64,000 nt of DNA, from assembly GCA_007922305.1 (NCBI GenBank), contig ML677364.1, positions 19,823,326 through 19,887,325 of the forward strand, given 5' to 3'. Origin of the DNA: Dermatemys mawii (lineage: Eukaryota > Chordata > Testudines > Dermatemydidae). Both the position numbers and the translations under genes were made by a program. Under the pieces are notes generated by a model, which was not told the origin of the DNA, did not search any database, and saw nothing but the letters and a program-made list of their open reading frames with translations. Below, piece by piece: positions 23,205-34,794 of this stretch (position 1 is its first letter; each line of letters begins with the position of its first letter).

Positions 23205-23262
23205 TGACCACAACCCTTTATAAGTTGTTCCAATGGTTACTTACTCCCACTGTTCAAGTGGG
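23205..23262 (-). mobile_element. CR1 LINE 3' fragment, antisense (part 2)
   Basis: Continuation of the CR1 copy at 22,600-22,790 after the 414-bp insertion. It resumes at the position expected from the uninterrupted repeat. Confidence 0.6.
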
Positions 23263-24049
23263 TTAACAGACAGATTGGCATAATTCCAGGATAGTTGCAT
23301 TATCCAGGAGCCTGTGTTTCATATTCAGGTCTCCTGTTTGTTCACCATGCCTTATTACAGTGGCAGTCTCTTTCATTAGCATCCTTTCATTTCCTACAGA
23401 CCTTCTCCTAGGCTATGAAGAGCGAAAGTGTCCTAACTAATCAGCTGTGGTCAAGCAAGCTGCAGCACAGGAAGGCAGCAGCAGTAACATGAGGCTCTGA
23501 ACACTGTTTTATTTTTAGATTCCTACTTTGTTTTTTCTCTGTAAATATAACTAAACAACAGCTGGTTATGTGCTGCAAATAATTTCCCATGCAAATTCTT
23601 CACAGGATGATACGTATGGTCCTCTTGTAGTCATGAATGTACAAAATAAAGGCATCTCTGTAAGGGCACCCATTCATTAACAAGAACAGGATATATGTGA
23701 CTTGAAGGCTCTATGACAATGTTTTAAATAGCTTCCCTTATATTATAGGCACATAAAATAGTATTTAGGCAATATTATTTAACAGTATGGGTGTAATCCA
23801 AAATCTACTGAGATAAATGGGAGTTTCTCATTGACTTCCGTGGTCTTTGGATCACAATTTATGCTGTTTTGGTAACAATTAAGCACTTAAAGTCTGCTCC
23901 TGCTCCTGTACAATTCAATGACAAAATTGACATTGACTTCAAAGGTGCTGGATTGAGCCTTTAAAGTTAAGATCTTGGAAAGGCTGTTGTATATCTGGTC
24001 CAAGAAATAATGTGAAACAAAATGCTTTATGATAATGTCCAATGTTATT
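23263..24049. other. Unassigned sequence
   Basis: AT-rich DNA without a recognised gene. CTCATTGACTTCCGTGGTCT near 23,828 is reminiscent of ancient amniote repeats but cannot be assigned. Confidence 0.35.
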
Positions 24050-25020
24050 TCTCTCTGACACCATCTCCTTCAGAACAAACTCAACACAGCTAAAACAGGG
24101 TTTGTGGGGAGGTTTAGGAACTCTTTCTTCTACCACCATTCTTGATTACTGTGGACTGCACCATCATTGTACCTGTTTCTCAGGCCTGAGATCTGGGCCT
24201 CATCTTCAACTCTCAGACTTCTTTCTATGTCCTCACATCCAGGCTATATCTAAATCTTGTCATATCTTTCTGCATAATATCTCTAAGACATGGCTTTTCC
24301 CATCCATCCACACAGCTAACTCTCTCATCCAAGTTTCATTAACTTGTGTCTCAATTATTACAACATCCTCCTCTCTGGCCTTGACAAATGCAGTCTTGCC
24401 CTACTGATATCCATTCAGAATGGTGCTGCAAAGATCATTTTCCTAGCCCATTGCTTTGACCATGTCACCCACCTTTTTGCATCCTTTCACTGTCTCCCCC
24501 TTTTCTGTTGCATCAAACATAAGCTACCTGCATTTACCTTCAAGGCCTTTTGCGAGCAAGCACCACTCTACATATCATCCCTCAGTTGCTATCAAGATGT
24601 CAACTCTCTAATCGACCCATGATCAGCCTCCATCGTCTACTTATTAAATTTTCAAGCAAGCACCTCCATGCTTTCTACCATGCTCCCATGCTGCTCCTCG
24701 TGCTTGGGAGAAGTTTCCCTAAACATCTGCAAAACCAGTTCATTATCCACCTTCAAATCCCTCCTTAAAATTCTCCTTAGCTGTAATGCCTACAAAAATC
24801 TTGACAGTGTTAGCCTGCTAGCGTGCTGAACCCACTGCCTAGCACGCTGACCAATGTTTTCATGTACTCCTCTGTCTGTTGTTTCTGGTTTTATCCTTAA
24901 ACTATAAACTCAGATTGGGTGAAGGATCATCTTTTTGATCTGTGTATGTACAGGGGGCCTAGCACAATGGGGTCCATGGCTAGGTCTCCTGGGTGCTATG
25001 GCAATACAAAGAATAACATT
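24050..25020 (+). mobile_element. L2-type LINE, C-terminal RT remnant and 3' UTR
   Basis: Positions 24,344-24,622 encode 92 residues including LNYYNILLSGLDKCSL, IQNGAAKI, DHVTHLFASFHCLPL and CIKHKLPAFTFKAF. This order matches the end of L2-type reverse transcriptases (a Y-C/Y-N-L-L-G motif, then a QN-AA motif, then an HW-P-like motif). A 3' UTR follows, ending in the tail GGGGGCCTAGCACAATGGGG (24,953-24,972) and a short AATAA-rich end. The same tail recurs at 47,506-47,610 and, in antisense, at 53,025-53,130. The copy is old and 5'-truncated. The clade call is by memory of family motifs. Confidence 0.65.
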
Positions 25021-27131
25021 AATAATTACCAGAAAGTGCCAAGTGCAGGAAGTGTTCAGTCATCATTATCCATTTACTTCAAAGGTTGCTCATTACAGTC
25101 TTTAAAATATGAATAAACCTTTTAAACTAATAATACTCTAAATCTCTATAATGCTCTGAAAATTTACATTTGCTGAATTTGAAGGGAAAATGGTAATTAG
25201 CTCAGTAAAACTAATTGCAGTGTCCTGTAAATTCTGCAAAATGTTTAATTTTTTAAAAACATAAATAAAATTAAGAAATAGATTTAAAATCTTAATCCCA
25301 TTTGCAATGTGCTCTATTCTTGACCATTAAGGGATCTGGGATTCATGGTATCCATTTAATCAATAATCTGATCTGAAAGAGGTAATTTGTCATAGCCAAA
25401 GAAAGTGCTTACTTAAAAAAAAGTATGACAAGATAATTAAATAAAGCTGAATATACTGTATACTAAAAATAAGAACAGGCATTTATGTTTTTTGTTTTAA
25501 GAACTTTTGATGCCTGGAAAATCAAGGCACAGAAGCAATTTTATAGACTAAAGAAAGGGGGAAAAAACCTGGCAATAATTAAGATAAGTTTGTATATTTT
25601 ATGCTTACAAAATGTGATCTTGCATTCATTGTACATTTTAAACTCCTAGTGAAGTCGTCAGACAATTGCATGGTTCAAAAATTAAACTGATTTTTTTAAA
25701 ATGTCAGTTTTCATATCATGCCTAACTCTGCAAACCTTGCTGAGGACTAATGCAAGATCACACAAAAAATTACCCATTTGAGTAAAGAGTGCAAGACTAG
25801 TCTCTTAGGCCTGTCCTACAAAGACTTACACATGTGCTTAACTTTACTATCTCAAAATCAGNNNNNNNNNNTCATTTGACTAGTTCCATTGATACCAATG
25901 TGTGTAAGTGTTGCAAAAGTTGGCAGATTTGCCAGCTCATAGAAGGCCTAATCCTCCTGGTGCTGATCCTCTCCCAAAAATTACCGTGTAATAATGCCCA
26001 TTGATGCCTCTTCAGAGGAGCTAGAATTGCCAGCTCCAAACATTCAAAAATCACAATTCAGGCCCAGCAAAACTAAGAGATTGCCTTAAAAAAATCCACA
26101 AGTTTTTAAACTAATACATTTGGTGTTGTGTTATTTGCCTTCTAACTTTTGAGCTTCCAGGGGTCTCATTTTAAGGCTTTTCTGACAAACATGATGGCTA
26201 GAAACACTCTTTCTTTTTTATTAAATAAAAGCTGGGATTCTTGTCTAATCACGTGACCCCAGGAGCTGGAGCATTAAGAAAAACTGCATCTGTCAGGAGA
26301 ACCACAAACAAATTATGAGTGTTGGCAGCAATGGGCCCTGAGCCCAGCATACAAGTCAGCAACATTCCACTTGTTTACCAATCAGAATTTTTATTTCTAC
26401 ATTTATTAAAACAAGACTAGCTCTTAGTAACAATTCTGAGGCTACTGGGAGGTTACGGCAGTCTCTTAAATAATAATGATTAATCTTTCACAATATAATA
26501 ACTGAAAATAAATTATTTTTGCTAGCTCCCGCCCCTCAAAATACTTTGGGGACAACTCCAGATTAAAGGCTTGATCCTGCAAACACTTAGTACCTGCCAT
26601 AGTCCCTTTGGAGACTTTGGCTCAACAAACAGCATGTGTTATATGAGTTGTATTCCATCTGTGCCAGGTCCCCCCTTCCCATCCTGGCTCCCTGACAGCA
26701 TGGCTCTTGAGAGCTGGGTTGCACTGACTGTCTCTTGCTGCTGCTGCTGCCTATGAGACACACCTTTCCAAGGAAGTCACCCCAGCATGGAGACAGTCAC
26801 ATAAAATGTAATGCAGCCTTGCCATGGATTAACCTTATGTAATCCTTCTGCTGATCTCCAGACAGACTATGACTTTCAATCCCATTTCACCCCTTCTCAT
26901 GTCATTGTTCCGTGCACTTGTGAAGGGCTCTCTACAGCATCTGGTGGGGGGACAGAAGAGGGAAGAACAATGCAGTGGAAGTGATTGACTCTCCTGCACC
27001 TACACATATACACATGCACACAGAGCACATCAGAGATCCACGCAGAAGGTTCTCTCCACATTGGAAGTAATATGAGAATGGGATTAGCCCCTTAGGGTGG
27101 GAGGTATAATGCCTTTTACTGAGGGAAGAAC
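25021..27131. other. Unassigned AT-rich sequence containing an assembly gap
   Basis: No gene, RNA or repeat boundary is recognised. A 10-N gap lies at 25,862-25,871. A short CTG run (CTGCTGCTGCTGC, about 26,739-26,751) is present. Confidence 0.4.
25862..25871. other. Assembly gap (10 N)
   Basis: Ten consecutive N. The count of exactly 10 suggests a fixed-size scaffold placeholder, so the true missing length may differ. Confidence 0.95.
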
Positions 27132-27336
27132 CAGGGCCGGCTCTACCATTTTTGCCACCCCAAGCAAAAAAACAAACAAACACTCGGACTGCTCCCACCA
27201 GACTGTCCGAGCAAAAAAGAAAAAAAAAAAACCTACTGCCCACCTGGACTGTGCCCAACAATGGCTGGAATGCCACCCCTTACCAAGGGCAGCCCCAGGC
27301 ACATGCTTGCTCCGCTGGTGCCTCGAGCCGGCCCTG
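27132..27336. mobile_element. hAT-type MITE, 205 bp, near-intact TSD
   Basis: Starts CAGGGCCGGCTC and ends GAGCCGGCCCTG, a perfect 12-bp inverted repeat. Flanks GGAAGAAC (27,124-27,131) and CGAAGAAC (27,337-27,344) match at 7 of 8, the hAT duplication length. The interior holds two A-rich tracts and no gene. A right-end fragment of this family lies at 16,561-16,672. Confidence 0.85.
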
Positions 27337-27344
27337 CGAAGAAC

Positions 27345-28647
27345 AAACTTAAAAGATGTCTGTGCTCCATCATTGAAGTCAGTGGGTGTTGCAATTTGGT
27401 CCATTGTTCCAGATTAAAGAGCCAGAAACTGACTGACTGGTGTGCTTAATTATGCTCCATAAAATCCACAGGCAGAGAAGGAAAATTGTGTAGAAGTTAT
27501 CCATACCAATTCTGGTTCCCCCAAACCCAAGGAAAAGCTATAGACAAGGGCTGGGGGGTCTAAATTTATGATGCACATTCCCTGACCTGCCATAGCTAAA
27601 TGGACATACAGCCATACACACCGATTATTTATACCCCTAACAGGAATAATTTGTACAGAGGGAGAAGATAAATCAGTGACAAGAGGACAATAATGAGGCC
27701 TCTACACAAGTATTTGTCATCCATTTTGATGGAATTTAAACAAGGAGATATAACTTGGCCTCATATCTTCTTTCTATTATTACTTAAATTCATTTGATAC
27801 TCTTTTAAAGGTATTCAGGCAACAGCTGAGGCATTAATGTACACCAAAATTCTCTTCTGCTGCCCACTCTTCCAAGGTTCAAGCCACAGACTGGAGAAGG
27901 GAATTTTGCTCCAAATGTCAAGTTTGTTACAGTTGTAAACACGCTCAGATTAATATTTTCATTTCTACCTCTTTGATAACTAAAACAAGTTTCCCTTCCA
28001 TCAACATACTCCACAGAGCATGAGTAAATGCGGGCTGAAGTAAAGTGAGTCATGATGATGATAAAATAATGTTACCTTTAAATGTCAGCTATTTTTCTAT
28101 GCTCAGACCTCTCCACATTGTAGTCTTTAGAAGGTTAAATGGGAGAGTTCCACTGCACTAGACAAACAGAATAAAAAAAATTATCTCCAAAGACACTTCT
28201 TTGGGTCTTTCTTTTCCTCTAAGACAGCATTAAAGAGAAAACAAATTCCATCATTAAATGCAAATGTAACGTTAATCTTCATAACGGTGTCTAATGTACT
28301 TGAGGAAAAGGTCAAAACAATTTTTTTTTTTGTTGCATTAGGATCAGAAATGTCAAACCCTCCTAGCTGTATACTGCACACTAGTTTCCCGATCCTTCAC
28401 AATACTGCAGCAACACCAACACAAACTAGCAGAGGTATGAGTCAGTATTCTTTTATTATGACAATAAGGACATGATTGCTTGGCAAACTGCTCTTGTTGC
28501 TGTTGCTATAACAGGAAAGCATATTAATGGCCAGCCCAGTTACCTAGAGGCAGTGCTCTGCAGAAACCACAGGCTCAACTTTCAGGGGCCAGGTTGTGAC
28601 TCATTTACACCTATGTAAACCTGGTGTCATTCCCCTGATTTTAATTA
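27345..28647. other. Unassigned sequence
   Basis: No gene or clear repeat boundary is recognised. Confidence 0.35.
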
Positions 28648-28850
28648 AGGACTTGTCTACAGACAAAAATTATACCACTTTACCTATACCCACCCCACCC
28701 ATCAGTGTCAACCATATGGAAAGGGGAATAAATTATCCTGGTAGAAGGCATCTTTATAACTGTGTACACACTGGGGTTGTAATGATAGAACTGGTAAAAA
28801 AAAATCACAAACCTAACTAATATAGTTATACCAGTACAGAGACTTTAGCC
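28648..28850. mobile_element. Harbinger-type MITE, degraded
   Basis: Begins GGACTTGTCTACAG after TAA and ends ACTTTAGCC just before the TTA that starts the next element. Internal pairs such as TTATACC and its inverse near both ends fit a MITE. The ends have diverged, so the call is moderate. Confidence 0.45.
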
Positions 28851-29007
28851 TTAGGCTTCGTCTACACTATAGAGTTAGGCCCAAATAAGGCAACTTACAT
28901 TGACCTAATTATGTAAGTGTCTACACTACTGTCTTACTTCCCCCAAAATAAGTTGCTTGCTACACTGATATCACTCCATCTCCAGAAGAGGTGTAGGGCT
29001 TATGTCA

Positions 29008-29296
29008 GGCCTTGTCTACATGTCCACTTTACAGCACTGAAACTTTCTCACTCGGGGGGTGGGGGGAAACACACCCCTGCGTGATGTAAGTTTCAGCGAT
29101 GTAAAGTGGCAGTATAGACAGTGGACCAGCGCTGGTAGCTGCACTCCCAGCACTAGTAGCTACTATCCTCCTGGGGGTGGCTTTTTACAGTGCTGGGAGA
29201 ACTCTCTCCCAGGGCTGCCAGCGCTGGTGCTTGACTACACAGCCACGTGAAAGTGCTGGCGCAGCAGTGCTTTAACATTGGTAGTGAAGACATACC
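29008..29296. mobile_element. Nested Harbinger-type MITE
   Basis: Ends GGCCTTGTCTACATG and the inverted GTGAAGACATACC. A sub-terminal inverted pair is visible: CACTTTACAGCACTGAAACT (29,020-29,039) with AAGTTTCAGCGATGTAAAGT (29,089-29,108). Non-coding. Confidence 0.5.
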
Positions 29297-29576
29297 ATTA
29301 GTGTAGTTAGGGTGATGTAATGTCTATGTAGATGCTGCATTACTTACCACTTTGACTGCCATGCTCACAGCTGTAGCCATGAAATGGTCAATGTCAGTTT
29401 CACTTCTGGTAATTTCAAGGCAGGGAGCCTAAGCCCAGCTCTAGACTCACAGCTGCCCCAGCCCCCACTGTCAGTTTGGTGTCCAGTTTAGAGCTGGAGC
29501 CCCTATTCCAGGGAGAAAGTCCCAGCTGTGAGCCCAGTGCAGGGCTCAATTTCACAATAGGAAGCCTACTCCCAAT

Positions 29577-29675
29577 GAAATTGACATTCTTGTGAATTTC
29601 ACAGCTCCAGCTGTGAGTCCCAGCCTGCAGCTCTGAGTCCCAGGCAGCTGTGAAATTGATAAGAATGTCAATTTC
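29577..29675. repeat. 30-bp inverted repeat (hairpin)
   Basis: Arms 29,577-29,606 and 29,646-29,675 are complementary at 27 of 30 positions with a 39-nt loop. It lies in the outer Harbinger-type element and is probably part of its structure. Confidence 0.7.
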
Positions 29676-29933
29676 AGCCAACATTCTTTGAAGCCACAAG
29701 GGGCTCACTGCTCCAGCTATCACCTGTGGGTAGGTGGCTCCAGCTGTGAACCCCATTCAGCTGTCTGTGCCTCACAATGCCCCACTGCCAAGAGTGCAAG
29801 TGCTCCTGGTGAGAACACACCCCATTAGCAGAAGGAGGGTAGAGTGGACACCAACAGCCAATTGAATTACTGCAGTGGCTGTAGACTGACCTAAATTATG
29901 TCAGCCTAATTTTGTAATGTAGACAAACCCTCA

Positions 29934-31199
29934 GTTAATTCAAGTTTCTGTGAGTGCAGATTCTGGCTTCAGGTCTCTAGCTGCCTGATTCAACAAGGGT
30001 TGAGAGCATTGTAGCCCTGCTACTCTCTAAGAGGGAGGGAGTGTCTTTCATTATTCAGCAACAGCTGAGTGCTGATTCAGAGCACTGGAGTCTTGACTGG
30101 TCACTCCTATGCAGACAAAAAAATTGTGGCCCTCGTATGAGGGGCTCAAGAATGGGAAGGATTCAAAGTTGAGGGAAATATGGGTATCCCCAGAACTTCA
30201 TCTAGAAAGTGAAGAAACCCTGATGGATGGGTGGGATGGGGGGTGGGGTTAATTACAGACATGGGGTAGAGAAGTGAGGGTGAGTGACAGAACTGAGGGG
30301 AGATGGGATGGTGAGGGTATGATAAGGCTCCATGCTTATTTTAATGCCCTCCAATGGTCAGCAATAGTAGAGCATAGACTAATGCTTGCAATGGCTAAGA
30401 GTTGCTGCCCACAGTCAAGCAAAGCAAACTGATACACTGAGGAATGCCACATCACCAGTCTTCTTAGGGTGCACAGAAAGCTAGAACTAGCCCTACATAC
30501 TGTTTACCTAAGAGGTTTTGCTGTACGCCTAATAGTGTGATTCACAGGGCTGTACCCTGCAAAAGACTTAGGTCTGATTCTTGCACCTGCTTTTATATCT
30601 GTCCCTGGTATTTTTTCCCTCTATGGAAAAAGCATGGTCAGCAACAACAACACAGTAGCATTGTAACCCAAGTTTTCAAAAACTGCCACTGAAATTGTGC
30701 CTGTAGCTTTGCACCCATAATTATCTGTACCCACATTTTGTGTTTGCAAGTGTAGTTTTCACAAGCAAGTCCTAGTTTCTGAACATATAAAAACTTGAAC
30801 ATGAAAATCTGAGAATGCAAAGTTGCAGGCACAATTCTAAAGTCTCTCATGAATAGTCTGTAGTATTGCTCATATGAAAGAAATTTCTCTATAATATGTA
30901 TTTTTGAAGTGTCTTAGTATGGAAAATGATGGTTTTCAAATACATGAAGCATAACAAGAAAACAAAATATTATAATATAAATAAATTATTTTATATTGCG
31001 GCTACAGAGAGTAACACAACCTTGCATATATCTAGTGTTGAGGATAGCAACAGACAGCCAAGTGTAGTAACAAGCTAGATTTCACAAGGATGTAAATCTG
31101 GCATGATTTCCTGCATTATAGATGATAGTCTTTTTCAAAGGCAATTCCTCCTCCTCCGTTGTCTTTTATATGCAAAAATATTTTTAAAGGATTTTGTAC
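29934..31199. other. Unassigned sequence
   Basis: No gene is recognised. There is a G-rich tract at about 30,225-30,320. Confidence 0.35.
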
Positions 31200-31325
31200 A
31201 AAGAACATGATCACTGGGACAATGGGAGTCAGAACTCTTGCATTAGAATTCCAACTTTGTCACTGACCTGTTGTGGACTTAACTTTTTTGTAACTCGGTT
31301 TTCTGTCTGTAAAGTCATTATCATA
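31200..31325 (+). repeat. MIR SINE remnant, sense
   Basis: The order GGGAGTCAGAACTCTTGCAT, then TTCCAACTTTGTCACTGACC, then GTAACTCGGTTTTCTGTCTG (with a TAAAG end) follows the MIR core in the forward direction. Confidence 0.6.
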
Positions 31326-31805
31326 GAGAAAAGAAGAAAAGCATTATTAATTCAAAACCATAGGCTGAAAGTGTGGTATGCAGATCAGCATCCATCTGAA
31401 GTACCTTCAGATTTTGGGTCTGACACAGAGCCAAACCTGTTCAGGCAAGTTCAGCCTCTAGCATTCCATCTTGAGTCACCACCTACTTCAAAAATTCAGA
31501 ATCAAGATTCTGATTTTTGACTGATCTCTATTCTAAACCTATTATAACTGATGCTATGAGAATGTAATGAAGTATTTTTAATGTGGGGTTTCTTGCTTTA
31601 TTATAAAAATGTAGGCTGTTGTGGCAGTTAAATAATTAAGCAACTAATATTTTCTCCCAGTTTGTTTTTCCCCTCATGACAATTTATTGTTTGATCTTAT
31701 TGCTGATAATCTTTGCATCACTGTCAGATGTTGTTTCGGGCATGAACAAGGCTTTCCCTATTTATCATGCTGCTGCCAGAATAACTCTCTTTTTGTGTTT
31801 CTCTG

Positions 31806-32100
31806 AGTATGTCTACACTGCAGCTGGAGATGTAATTACCAGGTTGGGTAGACATTCACATGTTAGCTTTGATTGAGCTAATACACTAAAAAATAGTGTT
31901 GCCATGGTGGCACGGGCAACAGTGTGGGATAGCTGACCAAATACAATCCTTTCCAAGAACCTAAGTAAATACTTGGACAACTAGCCCAAGCCACTGTGGC
32001 TACGCTGATTTATTTTCAGTGAGTTAGATCAGTCAAAGCTAGCACACGTTCATCTACCCAAGCTGGAATTTAGAACTCCAGCTACAGTGTAGATATACCT
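31806..32100. mobile_element. MITE with TCTACACTG ends, Harbinger-like
   Basis: Left GTATGTCTACACTGCAGCTG and right CAGCTACAGTGTAGATATAC are inverted repeats matching at 17 of 20. Flanking 3-mers do not match cleanly, so the superfamily is inferred from the TCTACACT core shared with 37,135 and 50,764. Confidence 0.6.
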
Positions 32101-32200
32101 TCAGACTTCATTTTTTGATGAGGACAGGTTGCTGGGCTATCACTCAACCTCCAGCCTGGAGGACCAGTGGACTCTTTCATCTGGTTACTACCTTTTGACC

Positions 32201-32468
32201 CATAGGCACCAACTCTGTGGGTGCTCCAGAGCTGGAGCACCAATGAAAAAAAAGTAGAGGGGACACAGCACCCACTGGCAGCCCTGTGGATCAGCACCTC
32301 CCGCCCACTGTGGTCCGCTGTTCAGAAGTGTTCAGGAAGCGCTAGGGCAAAGGAGGAGGAGCAGGGGCAAGAAGAGACTGGGGCGGGGGTTTGGGGGAAG
32401 GGTTGGAGTGGGGGCAGGGCCTGAGGGTCAACCCCCTCCCCTGGGAAAAAAGTAAGTCCGCACCTATG
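32201..32468. mobile_element. TIR element CATAGG...CCTATG
   Basis: Starts CATAGGCACCAACTCTGTGG and ends AAGTCCGCACCTATG, giving imperfect inverted repeats. The purine-rich right half and A8 tract are non-coding. The right end is shared with 17,425-17,803. No flanking duplication could be read, so the superfamily is open. Confidence 0.5.
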
Positions 32469-33680
32469 CTATAATCTGTCCAGCTTGGATGGCTCTACTC
32501 TTGCACAGATCTCAGAGCCATTGTAGACTAGGAGCTAACCCTCACTTGTAAGTATCTGCAGATATTCTGATGAAAGTTATTGGGGATCTGAGAGATGAGA
32601 TAGTAAATGCTTTGCATCTGCAGCAAGGCACATCAATCAATCTATAATAGCAAAATGTCAGTGACCATGAACATCTTTTGAGAACTGCAGTGTTGCCACA
32701 TGCGAGATGCAAGTGTTGGTCTACTCCCCCGATCTCATCAGAGTCAAGATTTTTAAATGCAGAACTGAAAGAGAGGTCTACCCACAGGGCAAAGAGGAAG
32801 TCAATCACTGATGGAGAACCATAATAAATATGCTGCTGCAAGGAACAAAAATAAAAGATAGAAGACCAAAAAGCAGAAGCATGTACTCAACACAATGCCA
32901 GCTATGAGAGTGAGTCAAATTATCTGAGAAGGATGGAAAATCCAGAAATCCACCCTCTCAGTCTTAATATCACACAATACATAGCTGAATTCAGAAGCAA
33001 AGAAAATGTCCTGGTCCTCTGAAAGATATAGAAGAGGATCCTGTCAATGGAAGCATCAGCAGATCTGAGCTCTCCTGTCAGAGATTTTTTAAAAAATTAA
33101 GTTAAATTAAAGGCAAACATTTCAAAAATAAATAAGATGGGAACAAATGAATCAGTTCCTTCCTGGTGCCAAAGCATTAATCAAATTATAAAATCAGAAC
33201 ATTAATATCCTGCTCCTACAAGTTGATCCACATGGGCAGACTCCAGTGTTGGCCCATAGCCCCACTGTCTTCAGTACAGAGATCAGCTTGCAAGATCAAA
33301 GACTAAATGATTAACAAAAGTGAAACTAACACAATTATGGCACAATCACTGATGCATTTCCCATTTATTTGCCGAACCTGTGGCCCTATACCGCTCAGGA
33401 AATGACAGAAATAATATTAAGAGAAGATCCTTCCACTTCCCAGGAATATTTGGGCTCTATGTGGATTTGAATGTAATCAGGCATAAAAAAAGACTTTGAC
33501 CAAGATTTTCAAACATGGCTGTCTAAAATTAGGCTTCTAAATCTGTATTTAGGCACCTGAATAAGTGGCTTGATTTTCAAATGTGCTGATCAGCTCCCAT
33601 TAAAGTCAGTTGTTCTTTCTTGGGTGGAGTAGGAGCCAGCTGCTCTTCAGCCAGGTGCTGATCTCCTGTTAGCATTAGGA
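32469..33680. other. Unassigned sequence
   Basis: AT-rich, without a recognised gene or repeat boundary. Confidence 0.35.
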
Positions 33681-34480
33681 CATCTGTGACAGTGTACCCC
33701 ATAAGGCTTTATGTGGGGGTGCTTATAAATATATGCATGATGTGACTGGAATATGGTTTTGCTACATATGCCATGTAACATATCTATGTAAAGGTAATGA
33801 TCCGCTGGATCTGTTCATCTATTTGTATGTATGTGTCAGTTTTGTATTCAAAGTTATGAATATTGGCTATGTGCCTGGTCAGTTGTAAGTTGACTTTGGA
33901 AAGCAGCTGGGCAACTGTCTAAGAAAAAACTATTCTCAGCAAATGCCCAGTCAAGAACCAATCAAGCTAACAATGAACTTTGTAGGTGCCAATCCACACT
34001 CGAACTTCCCCAGGAATGTAGCCTGGTTGGTCAGGAACTGAGTCTGGCTCAGACATGTGGCTCTGACACTCTATTTCACAACTGGACTCTGCATAGGAAG
34101 GAGGAGGGGGTCTCCACCCACAAGTAAAAGTCTAGAGACCCAGAGGCAGAGGATGACTCAGAGGCCAAAGATGGATACAGTCAGGAGCTCTTTTCTAGGA
34201 GGAGGAGCCTAGCCAGTCAGCACAGTTGGATCTTGGTAAAGTGCAAACAGGAGAGGAGGCCTCTGGTAAGTGGGTCTGATTTTGGAAATTGCTGAAGTGA
34301 GTTGTTGGGGGCAGGAGGGTTGCAGAAAGCAGTTTTGTTGCCCACCTTGTGCCTAGACACAGCAGCAGAACAGGCTGTTGATACACTCCCTCAGGACCAC
34401 CCTATAGTGTTAGCTCATGTGCCTAGGGTACAGGAACAGTGATTTACCCTGCCCCTGTGGCTATTCACCATTTTGAGGGT
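33681..34480 (+). repeat. Probable LTR-like interspersed repeat
   Basis: Begins near TGACAGTGTACCCCATAAGG and continues as a non-coding block to the SINE at 34,508. I associate this type of sequence with turtle LTR repeats. No coding domain or second LTR is seen; ends are approximate. Confidence 0.35.
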
Positions 34481-34507
34481 CTTGTGTCTCATAGAAAACA
34501 CAATACC

Positions 34508-34685
34508 TCATAGCCTTAAACATCAGAAGGGACCATTATGATCATGTAGTCTGATCTCCTGCACAATGCAGGCCACAATCTCACCCACAGATTTCTGCCC
34601 CAGATCTCCAAATGGCCCCTTCAAGGATCGAGCTCACAATCCCAGATTTAGCAGGCCAATGCTCAAACCACTGAGCTATCCCCCC
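34508..34685 (-). repeat. tRNA-derived SINE with CR1-like tail, nearly complete
   Basis: The reverse complement starts with a tRNA-like head containing RNA polymerase III box A (TAGCTCAGTGG, 34,678-34,668) and box B (GAGCTCGATCC, 34,635-34,625). It continues with GGGCAGAAATCTGTGGGTGA and ends in a tail like CR1 3' sequence (GATCAGACTACATGATCATA). SINEs of this build, copied in trans by CR1-type machinery, are known from cryptodiran turtles. It is not a functional tRNA gene: the acceptor stem cannot form. Confidence 0.8.
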
Positions 34686-34794
34686 ACCCTCAATGTATGC
34701 TTGCCTGGAGTCAGTCAGTTACTGTCAGGTGTGTGAGTACTGACTGTGTTTTAAAGCACTGAAACAGTGTTGTCTGTGTTGCAAACAGTACTGC

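Larger units (their letters stand above)
28854..29930. mobile_element. Harbinger-type element, outer copy with nested insertion
   Basis: The left end GGCTTCGTCTACACTA follows TTA (28,851-28,853). The right end AATGTAGACAAACCC is followed by TCA (29,931-29,933), one mismatch from the expected TTA. A second MITE (29,008-29,296) lies inside. The interior at 29,400-29,760 is rich in CCAGCTGTGAGTCCC-like degenerate repeats. No transposase is seen. Confidence 0.55.

Noticed and set aside
29040..29075. G-rich run as a possible regulatory quadruplex
   Set aside because: It lies inside a MITE with no gene nearby and irregular G-run spacing.
34625..34678. tRNA-like box A and box B
   Set aside because: They belong to a SINE head fused to a CR1-like tail; the cloverleaf stems cannot form, so it is not a tRNA gene.
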